From: Brienomyrus brachyistius
Taxonomy: Eukaryota > Chordata > Actinopteri > Osteoglossiformes > Mormyridae
Assembly: GCF_023856365.1 (NCBI RefSeq)
Contig: NC_064554.1
Location: 2,223,001-2,287,000, forward strand
Length of the DNA: 64,000 nt
Direction: 5' to 3'
How positions within the stretch are numbered: position 1 is the first letter of the stretch; every line of letters begins with the position of its first letter. Below are positions 38,401 to 43,094 of the stretch, in pieces. The notes under the pieces were generated by a model. That model had not been told where the DNA came from, searched no databases, and saw only the letters and a list, made by a program, of their open reading frames with translations. Both the position numbers and the translations under genes were made by a program.

Positions 38401-40921
38401 TTAACTGGTTATGTGGTGATGGCTTAGTCAAATATATATTATTATAACTGCTAGAGGAGATTATTTTGATTAATCAAAGATATGAGATTTTCATGCTAAT
38501 AAAGGTACTCAAATGGTGAACATTCTGTGAATTTATTTGTTAGCAAAGAATATCGAGTGTATTATTAGTAAAAGTGAGTAACATGCAAATGTAGAAAATG
38601 TCAGTGTGTGCACAATCACTTGACTGATAGTGTAGAAGGGGCTGGTTGCTCTTGGATGAATCGCCGTTTGTTCTCTGCGGGCCGCCCTGGGAAGCTGGCG
38701 CCCGATGATGCCTGGAGGTGCCCCCACTGCCAGCGGCTGCAGCAGGGCACGGTGCAGGTGAGCTTGTGGACGCTGCCCGACATCCTGGTGCTACATCTGA
38801 AGCGATTCCGGCAGGCGGGAGGCCGGCGGCACAAGCTGCCCGCTCTGGTCCGCTTCCCAATGGCCGGTTTGGACACCGCGCCCCACGTGGAGCGGCGGGG
38901 CGGCTGCGCCCCGCCGGCCGACCAGACACCTTCTCCGGAGTTCCTGTACGACCTCTACGCGGTCTGCAACCACCATGGGGGCATGCATGGCGGCCACTAC
39001 ACAGGTACGGGTGGGCGGAGTCCACACCGAAAGCATTGTTTTGATTGGCCTGTTGTAATTGGCGTGTGTCTCGCACATGCAGCGTACTGCAGGAATTCGG
39101 TAGATGGGAAGTGGTACCGGTACGATGACAGCGCCGTGGATCTGCTGCCCGAGGCGGAGGTGTGCACACGCGATGCCTACATCCTTTTCTACCAGAGACG
39201 CAACGCCATCCCACCCTGGTCTGCCAGCTGCTCTGTTAGAGGTGGGTTTTCTGGAGGGCTCATTCTGATTGGCTCGGGACTTTGTGTGGCAGGTGGATCG
39301 TTCAGTGGGTATTGCTATGCATGTGATTATCTGTACTGGACTCCTCCCACCTTAGACTCCACCAGCTCATCCCTGTCTGATCACTGGCTGGCCCGCCTGG
39401 GGGAGGATGGTAAGAAGGGTGGCCAGGTGTCCAGGGTTTGCATGAACTATGCGTCTGCACCACCTGAATCGCCCGTGTCCCTCGTCTTCCAAGAAGAGCT
39501 CCCCCTAGAGCAAACAGGCGAGTCCTCACCACGGTATCCTGTGTCATTCAGGCTCAGTACACAAAGTTTCCTCTTTATAGTTGTCATTTCAGTAGTAGCT
39601 ACAGTGATCTATTCAATAAGATCAATGATTAATGAGTTGTATTGATTACATATTAAGTCTGTGTAATTCTGGAATACAGAAGATCATAAGGATCCTCAGA
39701 CTTCGGGTGTTTCTCAATGCCAAGAACCCAAAGATCATACTTGTGGCCTTGGCAAGACCGGTCTTGCTAACTTGCCTCCCAAAAACAAACTTGGGGAGCA
39801 ATGAATCATGGGATAGGCTTCATTCGGCAAGAATATAACCAATACATCTTTGACATTTGAGCCGGGACAAGAACGACATCTGGGAATTTTTACCACCCTT
39901 TGTACTTCTGTTCTTGAGTATTGGAACAGGTCTTCAGTAATGCAAACACAAGCAGGGTATGCGTATTGAGAAACCCGCTGTCTTCACTGCAGGCAGTGTG
40001 ATTGGTTCCTTAATGTTAATTACTGTTCTCTGATTGGCATGCTAATATTTGCCATTCTATAATTGGCTGTTAGCTTCATGAGTGGAATGTAACACCACCA
40101 TCACTTTTGCTATAGGAGAATCTTTGGAAAAGTCAATCGTGCTGGAGGCCCAGGGCCGGAGTGCGAGCTTGAGGACGCCCCCCAAGGCCAGGGAAGGTCT
40201 GAGCAAAGTGCTGCCCCTACGCTGGTCTCTGGGCTCCAGGGGGAACCGCAGACCGTGCACAGGGCAACTGGTGGAGTACCTCGAGTCTGGCCGGCGGCCG
40301 CGGTGCACCCAGGAACCCATCATTCCTCTGTGGAAGGAAAAGACGCTCCCAGACTCTCCCCGGCGTCGGGACTCCGCCGACAGGTGCAGCGAAGGTGCCC
40401 CAGCAGGGGGCGTGACCCTAAAGAGCGTTCAGGTGCAGGGTGGGGCTCAAGTTTCCCCATCCTGGAGGGGCTCTAGTGTGGGGCCCATCCCCAGCCCCAC
40501 CCCTCCCCTTGGCTGGGATCCCTTCAGGAGCCGGTCCAACAGCCAATCAGGGCCAATGGATAAGAGAGTGGGGGGGCGTAGCGAGCAGCCCTCAACCCTG
40601 CCTCTCGAGGAGGGGAGGGGCAGTAAAGTGTTGGTGGCAAGGAGTCTGGAGGGCCGGCGGTCTTTCATCCACCTGGGTTTCCTGAGGAGGGACCCCGAGG
40701 GTGGGGTGGTGGGCGACAAGGAAAACAGAGTCCTGGGGGATGGGGACGTCCTCCCTTCCCACAGCCCCTCCAGCATCCAAGCCCGCTCAGTTCCAGCCGT
40801 GCGAAGACTACTCCCCCAGGTCCCGATGGCAGAAAGCCCCACTCACACCGCCTTAAACACGACATGCTACTCCTCCACCTCGCTGGGCCGGAAGAGGCCA
40901 GTTCCCGAGTCCATCTTTTAG
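3885..40921 (+). CDS. usp43: usp43, ubiquitin-specific protease 43 (whole gene, 15 coding exons joined)
   Basis: Peptidase C19 deubiquitinase that removes ubiquitin from proteins. I joined exons 3885-4511, 7813-7977, 16507-16610, 24102-24194, 27846-27981, 28297-28441, 31099-31261, 32411-32522, 33606-33709, 36723-36800, 37260-37377, 38695-39004, 39083-39241, 39356-39517 and 40116-40921. All phases agree and the sum is 3282 nt, or 1093 residues plus stop, close to human USP43 (about 1120). The N-terminus is Lys-rich. The catalytic domain begins near residue 125 with GNTCF (Cys135). QHDA-x-EF is at 224-230, CPHC half-sites at 304-307 and 624-627, GGHYT at 714-718 (His716), YDDS at 732-735. The tail is low-complexity and ends [12 protein letters not shown], like human USP43. 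No frameshift or stop was found, so it looks functional. Whether it is the a or b teleost copy is undetermined. Confidence 0.96.
4512..7812 (+). other. usp43 intron 1
   Basis: A 3.3-kb intron between phase-0 junctions. I see no exon or well-bounded mobile element. There is a C-run at 6648-6658 and otherwise AT-moderate unique-looking sequence. Confidence 0.85.
7813..7977 (+). CDS. usp43: usp43 exon 2 (residues 210-264)
   Basis: The acceptor TTTTTCTAG precedes [21 protein letters not shown], which contains the QHDA box (224-230) conserved in USPs. The donor is AAG^GTAAAA, phase 0. The end of the exon is Ser/Gly/Asn-rich and probably a flexible insert. Confidence 0.95.
8138..8301. mobile_element. 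hAT-type MITE (family A, copy 1)
   Basis: Short non-coding element with imperfect terminal inverted repeats (CAGTGTTTTCCAA at the left, its diverged complement at the right). It is flanked by 8-bp near-duplications CATTACAC and CATTATGC (6 of 8 match). Inner arms contain a repeated GGGAGCAAAAA-like motif in both orientations. An 8-bp duplication and a CAG..CTG end are the hAT signature. Confidence 0.7.
11091..11396. mobile_element. Long palindromic MITE (family B, copy 1)
   Basis: The ends CTCGAGGGGA and TCCCCTCGAG are inverted copies. The arms continue as inverted repeats through the AATAATGTA, TACTTAATGCATTAATTA and CATCATTGAATCA-like blocks, so most of the 306 bp can fold back. No coding capacity. 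A related sequence recurs at 14127-14484. Confidence 0.65.
11430..11530. mobile_element. Partial copy of the palindromic MITE family B
   Basis: Starting with CCTGAGGGGGCACAAATAAT and continuing through a TACTTATGTATTAATTACCC block, this is one arm of the element just upstream, broken off at its right side. Confidence 0.5.
12421..12447 (+). repeat. Interrupted poly-G run
   Basis: A G-rich stretch (GTGGGGGGGAGGGGGGGGGG then TTGGGGGG). It can form a G-quadruplex in principle. It lies in usp43 intron 2 and has no other visible role. Confidence 0.6.
12679..12816. mobile_element. hAT-type MITE (family A, copy 2)
   Basis: Shares the GGGAGCAAAAA-like inner arms and the GAGGACCGGATTGGGAAAC right end with the copy at 8138. 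Its left terminal repeat is shortened by an internal loss. Flanks CTCTAGAG and CTCTAAAA match at 6 of 8 positions, consistent with an aged 8-bp duplication. Confidence 0.6.
14127..14484. mobile_element. Palindromic MITE family B, rearranged copy
   Basis: The left end ACTTGAGGGGACATGAAT, a centre with another CCCCCTCAAGTGAAG end at about 14284, and a right end near 14470 suggest two partly overlapping copies or an internal rearrangement. Blocks such as TTGATTAATGATGAA are shared with 11091-11396. Confidence 0.55.
16507..16610 (+). CDS. usp43: usp43 exon 3 (residues 265-299)
   Basis: The acceptor GTTTTAG is followed by [20 protein letters not shown] and ends [12 protein letters not shown], matching the human segment SFVQSHFQAQYR. 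The donor is CAA^GTAAGA, phase 2. The first half is a poorly conserved linker. Confidence 0.94.
16880..17090. mobile_element. MITE with TTGTGGGGAC ends
   Basis: Left end TTTGTGGGGAC (near 16887) and right end GTCCCCACAA (17079-17089) form inverted repeats, with a second internal pair (CATTGTGGGGAT, GGTCCCTATAATG). No coding capacity. It ends a few bases before the Tc1 insertion. Confidence 0.6.
17097..18560 (-). mobile_element. Tc1/mariner element with long IR/DR ends, inactive
   Basis: A 1464-bp element flanked by TA on both sides. Each end is an inverted repeat of about 200 bp containing an outer (AGTGAGGGAAATAATTATTT) and an inner (CTAGGGAAATAAGTATTTGA) direct-repeat motif, the IR/DR layout of Sleeping Beauty-like Tc1 elements. 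The transposase is on the minus strand. The DNA-binding part includes KIVDLHKGG and [10 protein letters not shown] (about 18030-18200), the catalytic part [11 protein letters not shown] (about 17740). A stop after the binding domain (near 17954), further frameshifts and a deletion before [11 protein letters not shown] make it non-functional. The left end has T for the usual first C. Confidence 0.92.
17482..18250 (-). pseudogene. Tc1 transposase, decayed
   Basis: Remains of a Tc1 DDE transposase, about 340 residues when intact. Two separated fragments survive: the paired-type DNA-binding region with [21 protein letters not shown] (17954-18250) and the catalytic region (17482-17760). Between them lie an in-frame stop and frame changes. 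The stretch around the second catalytic Asp is readable only in another frame. It is a fossil with no likely product. Confidence 0.88.
19655..19728 (+). repeat. Two-copy tandem repeat of about 36 bp
   Basis: ATCATTACCGTCATCGCGAT followed by CGTGACTATAACT is present twice in a row. It is a short local duplication in usp43 intron 3 with no evident role. Confidence 0.6.
20040..20355. mobile_element. MITE with GACGTTCCTCTACTTAC ends
   Basis: The left end GACGTTCCTCTACTTACG and the right end GTAAGTAGAGGAGCGTC are inverted copies differing at one base. Inner TACGGACTTTCAGACATAC and TACGAACGGCCATTC blocks suggest a further imperfect palindrome. It is 316 bp with no coding content. Confidence 0.65.
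20356..20425 (+). repeat. (GT)n(AT)n microsatellite
   Basis: A compound dinucleotide array of about 22 GT units followed by about 11 AT units, immediately after the MITE end. Length polymorphism is likely. Confidence 0.9.
24102..24194 (+). CDS. usp43: usp43 exon 4 (residues 299-330)
   Basis: The acceptor CTCCTCAG completes K299 and gives [20 protein letters not shown] then [10 protein letters not shown], closely matching human USP43. CPHC (304-307) is the first half of the USP zinc ribbon. The donor is CAG^GTACGT, phase 2. Confidence 0.96.
24505..24862 (+). mobile_element. Full-length tRNA-headed SINE with (TGGA)n tail (family S)
   Basis: The head has A-box-like TGGTGCAGTGG and B-box GGTTCGAGTCTCC. 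The body contains GTTTGCATGTTCTCCCC, CCAAAAACATGCTGAGGCTA and TAAATTGCCCGTAG blocks. The 3' end is GATAAGCAGTTTGGAAAATGG followed by GATG repeats. TACAG on both sides may be a short target duplication. Copies of this type are abundant in fish genomes. Partial copies recur at 42966, 47229, 51185 and 51315. Confidence 0.85.
26066..26165. mobile_element. hAT MITE family A, 3' fragment
   Basis: GAGGGAGCAAAAAGGTC and GTCCTCAGGGACCGGATTCG match the inner and right parts of the family A copies. The left part is missing or unrecognisable. Confidence 0.45.
27349..27514. mobile_element. hAT-type MITE (family A, copy 3)
   Basis: Starts CAGTGTTTTTCCAATCCAGT and ends GTTGGGAAACTCTG. Flanks GTGTAAAC and GTGTAGAT match 6 of 8. 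The inner pair CAGACAGTCCACGTTTTTG and its complement near 27470 is as in copy 1. Confidence 0.7.
27615..27797. mobile_element. Young hAT-type MITE with perfect 8-bp duplication (family C)
   Basis: Ends CAGGGGTGGCCAAGC and TTGGACACCCCTG are inverted repeats. GTGTATGT stands immediately before (27607-27614) and after (27798-27805), a perfect 8-bp target-site duplication. It is 183 bp, non-coding, and a different family from the MITE 100 bp upstream. Confidence 0.88.
27846..27981 (+). CDS. usp43: usp43 exon 5 (residues 330-375)
   Basis: The acceptor GTCCGCAG is followed by [20 protein letters not shown], then [20 protein letters not shown]. It aligns with human RFLSVTLVFPSKSQRFLRVG. The donor is CAG^GTAGGA, phase 0. 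Confidence 0.96.
27982..28296 (+). other. usp43 intron 5
   Basis: A 315-bp intron with a C-rich polypyrimidine tract before the acceptor. I see no element in it. Confidence 0.85.
28297..28441 (+). CDS. usp43: usp43 exon 6 (residues 376-424)
   Basis: Encodes [20 protein letters not shown], then [17 protein letters not shown]. It matches human VILVELYPSGFQRSFFDEED. The donor is TCAG^GTAGTC, phase 1. Divergence increases towards the end ([11 protein letters not shown]). Confidence 0.95.
28560..28770 (+). mobile_element. tRNA-derived SINE remnant
   Basis: B-box-like GGTTCAAATCC at 28612-28622, preceded by ACCAGAAGGTTGCT and followed by a CCCCATCCTGGGGTGGG stem and a GAGTAACATAAGC end, as in tRNA-headed fish SINEs. 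The A box is diverged. Confidence 0.5.
28771..28926. mobile_element. Fold-back (hairpin) MITE
   Basis: Two inverted arms of roughly 60 bp (28776-28836 and 28859-28920) around a loop of about 25 bp. Both arms contain CAAGATTTTGTTTCAACCAA or its complement, differing at only a few sites. No coding capacity. Such a transcript segment would form a strong hairpin in the usp43 pre-mRNA. Confidence 0.8.
30577..30836 (+). mobile_element. tRNA-derived SINE, interrupted at its 3' end
   Basis: A box TGGCTTAGTGGG at 30582-30593, a decayed B box in AAGGTTGTTAGCTGAAGTCC, then the CAAGCAAGACCCTTAACCCC and TCAATTGCTCCAGGGACTGT blocks known from fish SINEs. A hAT MITE sits directly after GTCTAACC in its tail region. 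Confidence 0.6.
30837..31024. mobile_element. hAT-type MITE nested at a SINE end (family D)
   Basis: Ends CAAGGTTGTCAAACT and AGTTTGACACCCCCG are inverted copies with the core GTCAAACT. Inner ends GCAGTCCTGG and CCAGGACTGG also pair. Flanks GTCTAACC and GTTTTACC match 6 of 8. Confidence 0.68.
31099..31261 (+). CDS. usp43: usp43 exon 7 (residues 424-478)
   Basis: The acceptor CTTCTAG is followed by a variable Pro/Ser/Gly linker and then [20 protein letters not shown], aligned to human SKVLILFCNLVGSGQQAS. The donor is CAG^GTAACT, phase 2. Confidence 0.94.
31262..32410 (+). other. usp43 intron 7
   Basis: A 1.15-kb intron. I see no bounded element or exon; it ends in a C-run plus CTTGCCGCAG acceptor. 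Confidence 0.85.
32411..32522 (+). CDS. usp43: usp43 exon 8 (residues 478-515)
   Basis: Encodes [20 protein letters not shown], then [18 protein letters not shown], nearly the human sequence RFGPPFLIREDRAVSWAQLQ. The donor is CTG^GTAGGC, phase 0. Confidence 0.96.
32523..33605 (+). other. usp43 intron 8
   Basis: A 1.08-kb intron. It contains a short GC-rich tandem repeat, GGCGGGCTCTCTGC-like units of 15-16 bp (about 32645-32703), and otherwise no recognised element. Confidence 0.82.
32645..32703 (+). repeat. Short GGCGGGCT tandem repeat
   Basis: Four tandem units of about 15 bp with core GCGGCGGGCT or GTGGCGGGCT. A small GC-rich minisatellite in usp43 intron 8. Confidence 0.7.
33606..33709 (+). 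CDS. usp43: usp43 exon 9 (residues 516-550)
   Basis: The acceptor GTGCCCCACAG precedes [20 protein letters not shown], then [15 protein letters not shown], matching human LFSIRVVGLSVACSYLSPKD. The donor is CAG^GTGAGG, phase 2. Confidence 0.95.
33710..36722 (+). other. usp43 intron 9
   Basis: A 3.0-kb intron containing an internally deleted Tc1 element (34741-35417). The flanking stretches show no recognised repeat or exon. Confidence 0.83.
34741..35417 (-). mobile_element. Internally deleted Tc1 element
   Basis: The ends CACTGTATGGACAAAAGTAT and ATGGACAAAGGTACTGGGAC-type complement at the right are terminal inverted repeats, with TA on both sides (34739-34740, 35418-35419). The 677-bp length is under half of a full Tc1. 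On the minus strand only the C-terminal transposase part survives, with [19 protein letters not shown] and [16 protein letters not shown] (the last catalytic Glu region). The DNA-binding half and first Asp are missing, so it is non-autonomous. Confidence 0.9.
36723..36800 (+). CDS. usp43: usp43 exon 10 (residues 550-576)
   Basis: The acceptor TTTTCCTAG gives [20 protein letters not shown] then DHRMKER, aligned to human [20 protein letters not shown]. The donor is GAG^GTGAGC, phase 2. Confidence 0.95.
36801..37259 (+). other. usp43 intron 10, mostly a MITE
   Basis: A 459-bp intron, of which 343 bp are the MITE at 36831-37173. Only about 30 bp at the donor side and 86 bp at the acceptor side lie outside it. 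Confidence 0.85.
36831..37173. mobile_element. MITE with perfect 23-bp terminal inverted repeats (family E, copy 1)
   Basis: The left end GGGAGTTTTACTTACACAAA and the right end TTTGTGTAAGTAAAACTCCC are exact inverted copies (23 bp in all). Secondary inverted blocks (CAGAGGGCAGAA, TTCTGCCCTCAG) follow. The centre carries GATTAGTTGGTC and TTATCTCTCTGAACCAG. Target duplication is unclear. A shorter copy lies at 41555-41724. Confidence 0.8.
37260..37377 (+). CDS. usp43: usp43 exon 11 (residues 576-615)
   Basis: Encodes [20 protein letters not shown], then [20 protein letters not shown]. It matches human RLFGSLQEERAQDADSVWQQ and SCTLDECFQFYTKEEQ, including the polyglutamine tract (a CAG run at about 37315-37328). 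The donor is CAG^GTGAGG, phase 0. Confidence 0.96.
37378..38694 (+). other. usp43 intron 11
   Basis: A 1.3-kb intron dominated by the 24-bp minisatellite at 37546-38295. The acceptor CTGGGAAG before exon 12 has a weak, G-rich pyrimidine tract, but the phase and homology (EEQ then LAPDDAWRC) fit it. Confidence 0.8.
37546..38295 (+). repeat. 24-bp minisatellite with 144-bp higher-order repeats
   Basis: About 31 tandem copies of a 24-bp unit with core ACATGTAGCAGGCTGCCTCT. Variants alternate (TCTGTAG and CCACGGG types). Between about 37756 and 38187 six variant units form a 144-bp block that repeats three times with very few differences; the flanking units are more diverged. Because 24 is a multiple of three, open frames of over 200 codons run through it on both strands. 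They have no start context or homology and are artefacts. Confidence 0.95.
38695..39004 (+). CDS. usp43: usp43 exon 12 (residues 616-719)
   Basis: Encodes [60 protein letters not shown] and T. CPHC (624-627) is the second zinc-ribbon half-site; LHLKRF is a USP hallmark; GGHYT carries catalytic His716. The donor is ACAG^GTACGG, phase 1. GC content is high. Confidence 0.95.
39005..39082 (+). other. usp43 intron 12, short, stop-free, 3n
   Basis: A 78-bp intron (GTACGG to ATGCAG). It has no stop in the exon frame, so retention would insert 26 residues directly after the GGHYT box. Homology (GGHYTAYCRNS) shows that splicing is the expected form. Confidence 0.88.
39083..39241 (+). CDS. usp43: usp43 exon 13 (residues 719-772)
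   Basis: Encodes [20 protein letters not shown], then [18 protein letters not shown], end of the C19 domain; Asp733/734 lie in the YDDS motif. The donor is AGAG^GTGGGT, phase 1. Confidence 0.95.
39242..39355 (+). other. usp43 intron 13, short, stop-free, 3n
   Basis: A 114-bp intron (GTGGGT to ACCTTAG). It is open in the exon frame, so retention would add 38 hydrophobic and Gly-rich residues after the catalytic domain. Confidence 0.85.
39356..39517 (+). CDS. usp43: usp43 exon 14 (residues 772-826)
   Basis: Encodes [20 protein letters not shown], then a Ser/Pro-rich stretch including [20 protein letters not shown] and TG. It aligns with human [15 protein letters not shown] and, weakly, onward to CNQEKG. 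The end is set at ACAG^GCGAGT, a GC donor in phase 1, because the human alignment continues past the nearer GT site. An alternative strong donor, GATG^GTAAGA at 39410, is also phase 1 and would drop 36 residues. Confidence 0.75.
39518..40115 (+). other. usp43 intron 14, probable GC-AG
   Basis: A 598-bp intron starting GCGAGT and ending GCTATAG. The acceptor is a TAGGAG (NAGNAG-type) tandem; use of the second AG would remove one residue. I see no repeat. Confidence 0.7.
40116..40921 (+). CDS. usp43: usp43 exon 15, C-terminal tail (residues 826-1093)
   Basis: A long terminal exon for a basic, Pro/Ser-rich, presumably disordered tail. Conserved islands: [22 protein letters not shown] (human ELVEYLESRRRPR) and the terminal [13 protein letters not shown] (human SLGRKKTLPESSF). 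The stop is TAG at 40919-40921. The middle is GC-rich and shows no family homology. Confidence 0.93.
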
Positions 40922-41554
40922 TGACATCCTGTCCTAGTCTGCCAGATCCATTTCACATAGACCAGAACCCCCCCCTCCCCCAAAGCTTCTCCAGAGAGTG
41001 ACCACACAGAGACTGCTGGATGCTCACAGGTACAGGCTGCAGTGATGGCTGAGGTCATTGGGGTTAAAGGTCAGCCAGGTCAGAGGCCATTGTAGAGGTG
41101 TCACATGAACATTTTACTTATGTGTTATGGAAATTCAGGATGTATGTTTAAGATTAACGCATCTCAATGGAATTCCTTTTGTTCTCTTTTTCATGACAGC
41201 GGAGCTGAGGATCTCAGAACACTGGTACACACTGTAACAGAACACTGGTACACACTGACTAAAGAAACTGCAGATTGTAAGCGATGAAAAAGCCATTGTT
41301 TACTGCAGATTGCTTTTCATTGCTTGCCGTCACTTTCAACAGTGTCATTTCTAATGAAAAATTTCGTTCAGCTACTTCCAGTTTTTAAAAAAATGGAAGG
41401 GAGGAGGAGGTGAATGATCGGATTCAGAGCTGCAGTTTTAGAAACAAACCATCAAAGCTTAAAGAATTTCCTTGTGCTGGACAAAGAGGTATTTATATTT
41501 GTGTGTATGGCACTTTCCCCAAGCACTGGTGGTTAGAAACATTCAGTTGTTTGT

Positions 41555-41724
41555 GGGAATTTTATTTACACAGAAATGTTCTGAGCGCAGAACAAAAAAT
41601 GATTAGTTGGTCCCACCTCCTCTAGTTGCTTGGACTCAACCTGCTCTACAATCTGATTGGTTATCTCTCTGAACCAATCATTTTTCGTTCTGCCCTCAGG
41701 ACATTTTTGTCTAAGTAAAGCTCC
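41555..41724. mobile_element. MITE family E, copy 2 (shorter, diverged)
   Basis: Carries the same GGGAATTTTATTTACACAGA left end, GATTAGTTGGTCCCACCTCC and GGTTATCTCTCTGAACCA centre, and TTCTGCCCTCAGGACATTTT right end as the intron 10 copy. The segment between the two centre blocks is shorter. Confidence 0.75.
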
Positions 41725-42555
41725 AATTGGCCATTTGCCTGTGCCTGCTCTCTCACGTGAGGGCAGGCCGCCGCATCCCCTCCTCAGATTCAGCCACATA
41801 GGATCACGTCCGAATCACAAGAGGCCCGTAACGGGAATTGTGAGTGGCAGCGGCGGTTATTTGACACAACGAGGGGATTGTCGAGTCGGCGATTCAAGCG
41901 AACGTTCCTAGAGGAGTGTGAGAGCGTGACCTCCGAATGTAGCTGATGAAGTTGAGTTAGAAGGATGATGCTGGATTATTAAATAGTATAGTACTGATTA
42001 AGATAAGGGCAGCAGTATGCTTTTAGCAGGAAGCAGTGACACGGTGACCTCAGAAAGACAGGATCACCTTCACTGGAATACAGCTCATATGCAGACAATT
42101 TCTAGACTAATTCTCTGCTGACTAGTGGTACTGGGAATATCACTTTACAACAAAAGAAGCACAAAATATCCAAGTTAACAGTTTAATTTCCTCCACCTTT
42201 AATTGCTTCATTCACAGCCAATCTTTTAGGTGTAATATTTGTAATGTTTTCTGTTATTACATATAACCTGTCCTGGATGGATATCATATGACGTTACACC
42301 TGTGATGGTAAAAACAGCATGTGGGAACACAGACGTGACACAGATGGACTTTAACCATTCTGTGGCTGCAATCTTGATTTTCTGTCACAGGCAATGGGCC
42401 CTCACTGCAGCGCAGTGGCTCTGTGTGTGGAGCTGCAGTTCTCATTCCAGTGACACTCTCTGGTGGAGTTCGTGCAGCAAACCCTGTCACAATGCAGAGG
42501 CGATGCTCGTGCCAAATATGCTGCTGCGTGTGCAGTTTTCTTCTTATTACTTGTC

Positions 42556-42561
42556 AATAAA
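42556..42561 (+). terminator. Candidate polyadenylation signal for usp43
   Basis: AATAAA followed within 30 bp by TTTGTCAG and TGTGTAC, which could act as the downstream GU-rich element. Its distance from the stop makes the assignment tentative. Confidence 0.35.
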
Positions 42562-42965
42562 ACACATCGTTTGTCAGAACATCTGTGTACAAATTGTGAA
42601 ACTCAAGCTCCGTATGCAGTTATTCACTGTATGCACTTTAAAAAAATATATAAAGCTTTATAACTACCATTGCTGCTACTAATAGTGATTGTCGCTGTAA
42701 TATTACAATCATTATGGTAACTGACCTAGAAACATATTTTGTCATAATGAATGCACTACTTGACCTGCAGGTGGCAGCATGGCACTAAAACTGAGAAGGT
42801 ATCTGCAGTCTTGGGCGCAAATACCCACCCAGGACCCTAAGTGCTTGAACATTTACAGCTTCCACCTTGCAAGCGAGGTGCTGTATCACGAAACAGGATT
42901 TCTTGCTTATCCGCATTTAAGGCAGTTTGGGCTAAATATAAGTGAACGAAGATATTCTATTTAAC

Positions 42966-43094
42966 CTGCGATGGGCTGGCCCCCCATCCTGGGTTGTTCC
43001 CTGCCTCGTGCCCATTGCTTCCGGGATAGGCTCCGGACCCCCCTCCCACCGCGACGCAGTAGGATAAGCGGTTTGGAAAATGGATGGATGGATA
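42966..43094 (+). mobile_element. SINE family S, 3' fragment
   Basis: Begins at TGCGATGGGCTGGCCCCCCA and runs to GGTTTGGAAAATGGATGGAT, nearly identical to the 3' third of the copy at 24505. The head is absent (5' truncation, as expected for retroposition). Confidence 0.85.

Larger units (their letters stand above)
40922..42700 (+). other. usp43 3' UTR and flank
   Basis: No coding signal. A copy of MITE family E lies at 41555-41724. AATAAA at 42556-42561 is the first good polyadenylation hexamer found by eye, about 1.6 kb past the stop, followed by T/G-rich sequence. A non-canonical earlier site is possible. Confidence 0.45.

Noticed and set aside
38791..39214. Minus-strand frame of 224 codons opposite usp43 exon 12
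   Set aside because: GC-rich antisense shadow of a conserved coding exon.
38608..39645. A 345-codon single-exon gene
   Set aside because: It is usp43 exons 12-14 read through two stop-free introns; homology breaks exactly at the splice sites.
40447..40842. Minus-strand frame of 131 codons opposite usp43 exon 15
   Set aside because: Low-complexity antisense frame in GC-rich sequence; no family resemblance.
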